DNA of 12,411 nucleotides from Planctomycetaceae bacterium (lineage in GTDB: Bacteria > Planctomycetota > Planctomycetia > Pirellulales > Pirellulaceae), in NCBI GenBank assembly GCA_012965455.1, contig DTSG01000242.1, positions 1 through 12,411 of the forward strand, in the 5' to 3' direction. Positions 7,182 through 12,411 of this stretch are shown here, one piece after another. Each line of letters opens with the position of its first letter. The first letter of the stretch is position 1. The notes beneath the pieces are model-generated. The model had not been told where the DNA came from. It did no database searches and saw only the letters and a list, made by a program, of their open reading frames with translations. The position numbers and the translations under genes were made by a program.

Positions 7182-10100
7182 CTACTGAATAGAGACAAAA
7201 TCACTATGGTTAATTAACACGCGAATCAACCCAGCACGCGCGTTATCGCCGTAACTCGCCAAAAACGATTCGCATTTGCTTGATTCTTCTGCCGACGGTG
7301 ACCGTGACAATACTACCAAATATGCCATCTGAACGTATGAACGGTCTTGCAACTTATCCGAACCGGAACCGAGCAACTCTTCAATCCGCAGTGCTGTCTT
7401 TTGGGCGACTTGGTGAACAAAATCACTGTTGTTCAGCGCCAATGCCTGTTGTGGCACAATCGTACTGGTTCTACGATAACATTCAAATGGATTTGGTGCG
7501 TCGAACAATTCAGCTAGCGGATTTGCACCACCATCTTCCGGATACGTTTCATAATACAACGACCGTCGATTCGTCGTTAAAGCCTTCGCGTTTTCCAACG
7601 AACGACCTCCCTCCGACATATCCAAATCACTCGCTATATACAGCAGGCTGTCTCGTACAACCTCTGCCTCCATCCTTCCTGAGTTCATCCGCCACAGCCA
7701 CACGTTGTCAGGATCAACTTGCCTGTTACGGGCGCTACCTCGCGTTCCCCGTTGGTACGCATCACTCATTACAATCAAACGGTGAATATGTTTCATATCC
7801 CAGCCGGATTCCATCAACTCAACCGCCAAATAATCCAATACTCCTGGGTGAGTCGGCGGTTTTCCATTGCGACCGAAATCAAAAACAGTTTCAACTAAGG
7901 GGACATGAAAATGACGGAGCCAAATATGATTCACCGCAACACGCGCCGTTAATGGATTGTTTCGGTGAGTTAACATCCGCGCTAATGCTGTCCGCCGACC
8001 GGTACTGGTTTTTGCCGTCTGCACACTCAGCGGTTTATAGTCAGCGGGTCGCGCGGCAGCCACTTTATTTGACGCGGCGACGGCAGTCTCCGCTTTAGTG
8101 ACCCTCGCCTGAGCAGCAGTCACTGCTGTTTTACGCTCCGCATCATCACCGATCTCTGCGGCCGCAACCAACTCCGCCCGCGACGCGAGCAACTCTGCCT
8201 GCGCACTCAACACATCGGTTTCTATCGATTTTGAAACTGCAGCATTAATCAAATCTTGGGCTTCGTCTTTGGCAGCGGTACCGCCGTACCGCAGTGCATC
8301 TGCCGCAATTACTGATTCGACCGTCAAAATTTTAGCTTCCGCGGAAGTCACGGCGGCAACTGCTGCATCCCGTGTTAGAGTTATCCGCGAAACCGCGTCG
8401 TTGGCCCCGCCTACGGAATGACGCAGGACCCGTACTAACTCCGAGTCAAATACTTCGATCGTCTTCGAGGTTGCGGGCGGGATCGAACTGCGGCCAACTT
8501 TCCAATTATCAATTCCGTCTATATCCTGTCCCTCTGAATAGCGTTCCCCCTCAAAGTTCAACACAATCTCGGGCTGCTGCGGAATACTGATACGAATATC
8601 ATCGAACACAGCCTGCGTCCCGGTGCGACAATCTAACAAGATAGGTTTGTTGTCCGTTCCGACAGGATTCCAGCCATTGATAGCCGCCAAAACCGTTTCC
8701 AACTCACGGAAATCCATTGTTTCCACATTCCAGACGTCAATCGTCAACTCAGCGTTATCCGTCTTTGGATGCAACACCCATTTTGTCTTAAATCGCCGCT
8801 CTCCATTTGCGAAATCATACTTACCCACGACAAACCTTGAAAACCCACCGGGCGAATACGAATAGATCACACCATTTTCAAAACCGACATATCCGGCCGT
8901 CAAGGAACCTTTGTGATCACGGACTAATTGGAAGTTAACTTCACCTTCATCCAATATCAGTAATTGAAACGATATTACCGTATCATCGACGAGTTCCTCG
9001 ACTTCCGGCAAATGATTTGACAATACGCGGCGACCCTGCCGAGCGTCTAGCAGCAACGAAAAACGTCCTTCCAACGCACCGCCTTTTCCTGACGCATTCA
9101 CTTGTTTAATGGCAGCTACTAATTTGACCTGAGCGTTATCTCGCACAACTTCCGCCGCTCGTAATTGCACCACATCGATCGCAGGCACCTTAACAAGATC
9201 GGCTTTCGCCATCGACAAACCTACAGCGGCCTGTGCCATTTCGTACTCATGCACCGACTTCCGCGCCCCAGGATACCAAGCCTCTGTTGGCAGCTGTTGT
9301 TCTCTGACTTCCGGCAACAGATGCTCCAAGAACCGTGGTACGCCTGGCTCGATAATCTTATGATCTGCTATCCGATTCCGTTCATCGCCACCGTCATAGA
9401 AATGGGTGATTGCATCATGATTCTTGTCGAACACTCGAGCCATCCCTATGAGCGCTGGCTTCCGCGACCCAGCATACAAATACTCTACAAAATCGTCCGG
9501 GCGAGGTTCACCCGCCACCTGATCCATGCGGATACTCATTGGCTCAAAAAACGCCCGCAAACGGAAATAGTCGTCATGTTCAATCGGGTCGTATTTATGG
9601 TCGTGACAGTGCGCACAATTAAACGTCAAACCAAGAAACGCTTTGCCGGTGTATTCGACATTGTGTCTCATCCATTCGTTGGGGTTTAACGAATAGTAAT
9701 TGCGGACGAGGTACCCGGTAGCTGGCCACTGCGAATCATCCAACGGCGACATTTCATCAGCCGCTAACATCTGCTGTACCATCACGTCGTAACCAGCGTT
9801 GCTATTAAGTGAATCTACAATCCAATCACGCCACATCCATATTTGGGCAGCGCTGTTGCGGACGTCGTTTTGATTGCGGCGACCGTACCAATCGGAATAT
9901 CGCCAAATGTCCATCCAGTGCCGCGCCCAACGTTGACCGTAGCGCGAATCTGCTAACAAACGATCCACAACTGTGCCGTATCCTGTGACCGGCGCGTCTT
10001 CTACAAACGCAGTCAGTTCATCTGGTGTAGGTGGCACACCGATTAGGTCGAGGTAGACGCGCCGCAGTCGCTGCGACGGCGTTGCTGCATCTATTGCTCC

Positions 10101-10583
10101 GATTTTCCGAGCACGTAACTGCCTCTCGATCAAAAAGTCGATCACCCGCGACTCGTGTCTACGCGGTATCTTCGGCGCGGTCGGAGGCACAAATGCCCAG
10201 TGCTCAGCAGGGTCAGACTCGGCCAATTCGTTAACGGGCGAATCAGCACCGCCGGCGACCCACTGCTTAAACTGAGCGATTTCCTCAACCGTCAACGGTT
10301 CCCCGATAGGTGGCATGCGAAAATCCTCATCCTTGGAGGATATGCGTTCTAACACAACCGCACCGTTGTCAGTTGCCCTGCGCAGCGATGCACCTGTATC
10401 AAGTCGCAATTCGCCCTCTTGCTTTAAAGCGCCATGACAAGCATAACACCTTGCCTTGAGTATGGGCTTAATGTCTCTCAGGTAATCTTGCGACTGGACC
10501 GTACAGTTAGGATTCATTGCAAAAGCCAACACCACGACCGCTGCGAATGACAACATCCTAACTTTCGGAATTCCAACCAACAT
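7182..10583 (-). CDS. PSCyt1-PSCyt2 (DUF1549)-PSD1 (DUF1553) protein with lectin-like and coiled-coil insert, 1133 aa
   Basis: Numbering is from the ATG at 10583. A Sec-like hydrophobic signal spans about 10-24. PSCyt1 covers about 33-115 with the haem-c motif CYACH (46-50) and a later RMPP (89-92) that could supply the distal Met ligand. PSCyt2/DUF1549 covers about 145-350, with RVYLDLIGVPPTPDE (175-189) and a second CXXCH in CAHCHDHKYDPI (323-334). Residues 500-710 form a beta-rich region (including LLDCRTGTQAVFDDIRIS near 649-666) that resembles concanavalin/LamG-type sandwiches; that assignment is tentative. Residues about 728-848 are Ala/Glu/Lys-rich and predicted coiled coil. PSD1/DUF1553 fills about 862-1133 (ARVAVNHIWLRHF; RRTSTIVPQQALALNNSDFV). 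The role is unknown; electron transfer plus glycan contact is inference. The start at 10583 follows the preceding stop codon by 1 nt; an ATG at 10616 would overlap that gene by 32 nt and precede the signal with a polar stretch. Confidence 0.93.
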   Translation of the reverse strand: MLVGIPKVRMLSFAAVVVLAFAMNPNCTVQSQDYLRDIKPILKARCYACHGALKQEGELRLDTGASLRRATDNGAVVLERISSKDEDFRMPPIGEPLTVEEIAQFKQWVAGGADSPVNELAESDPAEHWAFVPPTAPKIPRRHESRVIDFLIERQLRARKIGAIDAATPSQRLRRVYLDLIGVPPTPDELTAFVEDAPVTGYGTVVDRLLADSRYGQRWARHWMDIWRYSDWYGRRNQNDVRNSAAQIWMWRDWIVDSLNSNAGYDVMVQQMLAADEMSPLDDSQWPATGYLVRNYYSLNPNEWMRHNVEYTGKAFLGLTFNCAHCHDHKYDPIEHDDYFRLRAFFEPMSIRMDQVAGEPRPDDFVEYLYAGSRKPALIGMARVFDKNHDAITHFYDGGDERNRIADHKIIEPGVPRFLEHLLPEVREQQLPTEAWYPGARKSVHEYEMAQAAVGLSMAKADLVKVPAIDVVQLRAAEVVRDNAQVKLVAAIKQVNASGKGGALEGRFSLLLDARQGRRVLSNHLPEVEELVDDTVISFQLLILDEGEVNFQLVRDHKGSLTAGYVGFENGVIYSYSPGGFSRFVVGKYDFANGERRFKTKWVLHPKTDNAELTIDVWNVETMDFRELETVLAAINGWNPVGTDNKPILLDCRTGTQAVFDDIRISIPQQPEIVLNFEGERYSEGQDIDGIDNWKVGRSSIPPATSKTIEVFDSELVRVLRHSVGGANDAVSRITLTRDAAVAAVTSAEAKILTVESVIAADALRYGGTAAKDEAQDLINAAVSKSIETDVLSAQAELLASRAELVAAAEIGDDAERKTAVTAAQARVTKAETAVAASNKVAAARPADYKPLSVQTAKTSTGRRTALARMLTHRNNPLTARVAVNHIWLRHFHVPLVETVFDFGRNGKPPTHPGVLDYLAVELMESGWDMKHIHRLIVMSDAYQRGTRGSARNRQVDPDNVWLWRMNSGRMEAEVVRDSLLYIASDLDMSEGGRSLENAKALTTNRRSLYYETYPEDGGANPLAELFDAPNPFECYRRTSTIVPQQALALNNSDFVHQVAQKTALRIEELLGSGSDKLQDRSYVQMAYLVVLSRSPSAEESSKCESFLASYGDNARAGLIRVLINHSDFVSIQ

Positions 10584-10587
10584 GCTA
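10581..10587 (-). promoter_or_regulatory. Stop/start junction TAG-C-ATG, translational coupling
   Basis: On the minus strand the stop TAG (10587-10585) of the glycosidase-like gene is separated by one C from the ATG (10583-10581) of the PSCyt protein. Such spacing normally means terminating ribosomes restart on the next gene. An AGG about 9 nt upstream of the ATG, inside the previous coding sequence, could assist. Confidence 0.6.
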
Positions 10588-11997
10588 CTTAACCTGCAAT
10601 GAAAACAACTCGGCACCCGTCATTGAAATCTGCAACTTCACGGCCTTTCCAACTAACGCTTCAAGCGACCGACCATCACGCCACTTAATTTCTGCCGCTA
10701 TTTGGTTGTTACTAAATGCAATCGCATCTTTCGCGGTGTATCCTGGGATTGCCTTCCCTGCCGTATCCAATAGCGAAACAACTATGGAACCGCCTTTCTT
10801 AGTCCGAGCGTTAATAAATATCGCCTGGCCGCCGATAACCACCGGATAAGTGACAATCTCGGCCTGTTTTGCCTGTAGAGCAACAAACCCGTCTGTCCGG
10901 TACTCAAACCGGCGCACTCGGGAATCTAGACCGGTATAGTAAGCTTCCGTACCATAGATTGACATATGCGCTGGATCATCAGGTAACTGCAACACGCCCG
11001 TAGCGGCATAGTTGCTGCGATTGCCGGCGCGATCCGCCGGTGCACTTTCCGGAATAATCGCTGTTGACCAGCGCTGAAATGTCAGCCCGTCCCGACTAAA
11101 CATAAACAAAGGTTCGACGCGACTATTGGCCGGTAAATATCGAGTTGGCAAACCAATGTATATCTTCGGGTTGCGGGCATAGGGGGCAACCGCATTGGTA
11201 TAGAGATGCTCGTTGGGACTATCGACATATTTCAATTTGACAGGATCTGTCCAATTTACAAAATCACTCGACTCGCAAAACTGAATCGATCGCACTCCGT
11301 CGATAAACAATCGTGAATAGCATACATATTTACTGCGATTCACGTCCCAGAAACCCAAATTTTGAGAATCAAACGCACCTTTGGTGATAACCGGTTGGGA
11401 CGAAGTTTGCTTCCAATGCAAACCGTCCGCGGAAGCAAACGTGTATAAACCCACAATACCCTTTTGCCGCTCAGGAGTATCAAACGATCCCTTTACATAC
11501 CGGCCACGCGACAACGCCTTGTATTTTTCAGCGGGCTTACAGTCAGGGTTAGAGTCAACAAAGGGAGCAAAGCAATGCGTTCCTATGCCGTCCCAAACGA
11601 TGTTATTGGCTCTGGAACCCTCAAAATCAACGATCCCCAACTTTGGTTTTTTCCAATGTACGCCATCCTTACTTACCGCCACACAGGTCACTTCACGATG
11701 AGTCATTACTTTTTTCACTGTGTCATAGTGTGCACCGCGGTAGTAGGCTCGGTACTCATTGCCATCTTGCAAAAAAGTAAAGTATGCACTGACGTTCCCT
11801 TCCCAGAACTCACCCGTCGCCAGAATCATTTCCTTCGGCTCCGGCCGTTGCAGCACAAACTCCACGTCGCCAGTTTTGCTCTCAATCAACGCGTCATCCC
11901 AAAACAGCTGTAGATCATTGCCGATCTCAATTGGTTCGGCCGCAGACACACTCGCTAAAACAAACAACCCTAAAATGACAATACAAGTACGTTTCAC
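10585..11997 (-). CDS. Secreted GH43/GH32-like five-bladed beta-propeller protein, 470 aa, GTG start
   Basis: Residues 1-20 are a clear Sec signal ending ASVSAA. The mature protein has repeated propeller-blade motifs of the form 'S.DG..W': VSKDGVHWKKP (108-118), ASADGLHWKQ (188-197), SSDFVNWTDP (243-252) and SRDGLTFQRW (301-310). It also has LFWDD (31-35), YKALSRGRY (159-167) and GFWDVNRSKYVCYSR (215-229). The C-terminal 100 residues (about 368-470) form a beta-sandwich-like tail often found in this planctomycete family. The fold is that of glycoside hydrolase families 32/43/68, so action on a polysaccharide or oligosaccharide is likely, but the catalytic acids and the substrate cannot be fixed by eye, and some relatives are annotated only as hypothetical. 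The start codon is GTG at 11997, supported by a strong Shine-Dalgarno 8 nt upstream and by the signal peptide. It leads the operon with the PSCyt and DUF1501 genes. Confidence 0.92.
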   Translation of the reverse strand: MKRTCIVILGLFVLASVSAAEPIEIGNDLQLFWDDALIESKTGDVEFVLQRPEPKEMILATGEFWEGNVSAYFTFLQDGNEYRAYYRGAHYDTVKKVMTHREVTCVAVSKDGVHWKKPKLGIVDFEGSRANNIVWDGIGTHCFAPFVDSNPDCKPAEKYKALSRGRYVKGSFDTPERQKGIVGLYTFASADGLHWKQTSSQPVITKGAFDSQNLGFWDVNRSKYVCYSRLFIDGVRSIQFCESSDFVNWTDPVKLKYVDSPNEHLYTNAVAPYARNPKIYIGLPTRYLPANSRVEPLFMFSRDGLTFQRWSTAIIPESAPADRAGNRSNYAATGVLQLPDDPAHMSIYGTEAYYTGLDSRVRRFEYRTDGFVALQAKQAEIVTYPVVIGGQAIFINARTKKGGSIVVSLLDTAGKAIPGYTAKDAIAFSNNQIAAEIKWRDGRSLEALVGKAVKLQISMTGAELFSLQVK

Positions 11998-12005
11998 GTC
12001 TGATA

Positions 12006-12013
12006 CTCCCCTT
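12006..12013 (-). promoter_or_regulatory. Strong Shine-Dalgarno AAGGGGAG for the GTG start at 11997
   Basis: The minus strand reads AAGGGGAG, then 8 nt, then GTG. It is the strongest ribosome binding site in the window and compensates for the non-ATG start, fixing the N-terminus at the signal peptide. Confidence 0.75.
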
Positions 12014-12021
12014 AAGATGTT

Positions 12022-12051
12022 TCTATAATTCGTGGCAGTGGTCTACAGCAA
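12022..12051 (-). promoter_or_regulatory. Weak candidate promoter for the glycosidase-like operon
   Basis: On the minus strand TTGCTG (12051-12046) and TATAGA (12027-12022) are spaced by 18 nt. Each is only a partial sigma-70 match (3 and 4 of 6). The predicted transcript would begin close to the Shine-Dalgarno, which weakens the case. Insertion of the neighbouring mobile element may have altered the original promoter. Confidence 0.2.
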
Positions 12052-12066
12052 CCCTGCGATCGGGTT
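12050..12066. repeat. Short inverted repeat AACCC-7 nt-GGGTT
   Basis: AACCC at 12050-12054 and GGGTT at 12062-12066 are inverted around a 7-nt spacer that runs into the palindrome CGATCG (12057-12062). It lies between the glycosidase-like gene and the transposase gene and overlaps the weak promoter candidate. It could be an operator, part of the insertion-sequence end, or chance. Confidence 0.2.
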
Positions 12067-12154
12067 TCCGTGATAAATGTGATGGGGCCTGTCTGACTCG
12101 TCGATCCAAGCTGCGGTTTTTGGTATTCCTGAGTGTCCTGTCCACCCTGTTTCC

Positions 12155-12159
12155 GAGAG
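12155..12159 (+). promoter_or_regulatory. Ribosome binding site GAGAG for the transposase start at 12166
   Basis: GAGAG stands 6 nt before the ATG at 12166 and favours this start over the upstream in-frame GTG at 12133. Confidence 0.4.
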
Positions 12160-12165
12160 TATCCA

Positions 12166-12411
12166 ATGCGAAAACTTGCCCAAGCGGGAGACTTTTGTCC
12201 CAACTCATCTTGCTCCAGCTACGACCAATGTGCAGAGGAAAGATCCCCCGGCATGATCATCAAGCACGGCAAGACCCGATCGGGCCGTCAAAGGTTCCGC
12301 TGCACGGTCTGCGGCTCAAGCTTCACGGAGACCCAGGGGCACCCTGTTCGATCGGAAGCGAACCTCTGAGGAGACGATCCTCGATGCCCTGTCCCGGATT
12401 GCGGAAGGCTC
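12166..12411 (+). pseudogene. IS1-like zinc-ribbon transposase N-terminus, frameshifted and cut by window edge
   Basis: From the ATG at 12166 the protein reads MRKLAQAGDFCPN and carries a zinc ribbon with C11/C16 and C46/C49, plus KHGKTRSGRQRFRC just before the second pair. This is the N-terminal DNA-binding (InsA-like) layout of IS1-type transposases. After TETQ (codon ending 12336) the frame runs to a TGA at 12367-12369 without similarity. The reading frame one base further on, from 12338, continues the family pattern with GTLFDRKRTSEETILDALSR and stays open to the window end. Removing one G from the GGGG run at 12336-12339 restores a continuous protein. The gene may be inactivated, expressed by frameshifting, or damaged by a homopolymer error. 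GC content appears higher than in the neighbouring genes, which fits an acquired element. Confidence 0.8.

Larger units (their letters stand above)
12133..12411 (+). mobile_element. Partial IS1-like insertion sequence, left part only
   Basis: The transposase fragment shows that an insertion sequence begins between about 12020 and 12166 and extends beyond the window. The terminal inverted repeat and target duplication cannot be defined because the right end is absent; the listed start is the first in-frame GTG and is only a minimum extent. The element is transcribed away from the glycosidase-like operon and sits less than 170 bp upstream of it. Confidence 0.6.

Noticed and set aside
7280..8098. 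272-codon plus-strand open frame
   Set aside because: It is antisense to the PSD1 region of the 1133-aa protein, whose motifs are unmistakable; the translated sequence has no recognisable domain.
9165..9689. 174-codon plus-strand open frame with hydrophobic stretches
   Set aside because: It lies opposite the PSCyt2 CXXCH region and shows no start signal or family motif.
12012..12208. Two short minus-strand open frames upstream of the glycosidase-like gene
   Set aside because: They overlap each other, the transposase start and the Shine-Dalgarno region, and show no domain.
1..12411. CRISPR array, tRNA, rRNA or riboswitch
   Set aside because: No regularly spaced direct repeats, cloverleaf-like segments or conserved RNA sequences were seen on either strand.

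Overview
The gene families point to a planctomycete, probably a marine or aquatic member of the Pirellulales. The window holds two DUF1501 proteins, two PSCyt2 (DUF1549)/PSD1 (DUF1553) proteins (one with a PSCyt1 cytochrome-like domain), a formylglycine-type sulfatase, a PQQ-like beta-propeller protein carrying the WPQFRGP hallmark, and a five-bladed-propeller glycosidase-like protein. This combination is characteristic of planctomycetes. GC content looks close to 50% by eye, and coding density is high. No phylogenetic marker is present, so no genus can be named.

Layout. (1) Positions 3956 to 1, minus strand: a probable operon of sulfatase, PSCyt2/PSD1 protein (554 aa) and a DUF1501 protein whose C-terminus lies outside the window. 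(2) Positions 3957-4138: a divergent control region with weak promoter-like hexamers on each side and a quasi-palindrome between them. (3) Positions 4139-5629, plus strand: a secreted PQQ-like beta-propeller protein with an internal EF-hand. (4) Positions 5630-5684: a short convergent gap with a hairpin. (5) Positions 11997 to 5685, minus strand: a second tight operon of a GH43/32-like propeller protein (GTG start, strong Shine-Dalgarno), a PSCyt1-PSCyt2-PSD1 protein of 1133 aa (start 1 nt after the preceding stop) and a complete DUF1501 protein. (6) Positions 12166-12411, plus strand: the 5' end of an IS1-like zinc-ribbon transposase gene, interrupted by a frameshift at a GGGG run and running off the window.

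Nearly all non-mobile proteins have export signals. The two DUF1501 proteins have twin-arginine motifs; the sulfatase, propeller proteins and PSCyt proteins have Sec-like hydrophobic N-termini. The coherent reading, which is inference, is two parallel periplasmic or surface modules. Each pairs a candidate glycan-processing enzyme (a sulfatase in one, a propeller glycosidase-like protein in the other) with a PSCyt2/PSD1 + DUF1501 pair of unknown biochemical role. Sulfated algal or other marine polysaccharide is a plausible target but is not proven by the sequence. No CRISPR array, tRNA or rRNA was seen, and no stretch above 300 bases lacks a gene.
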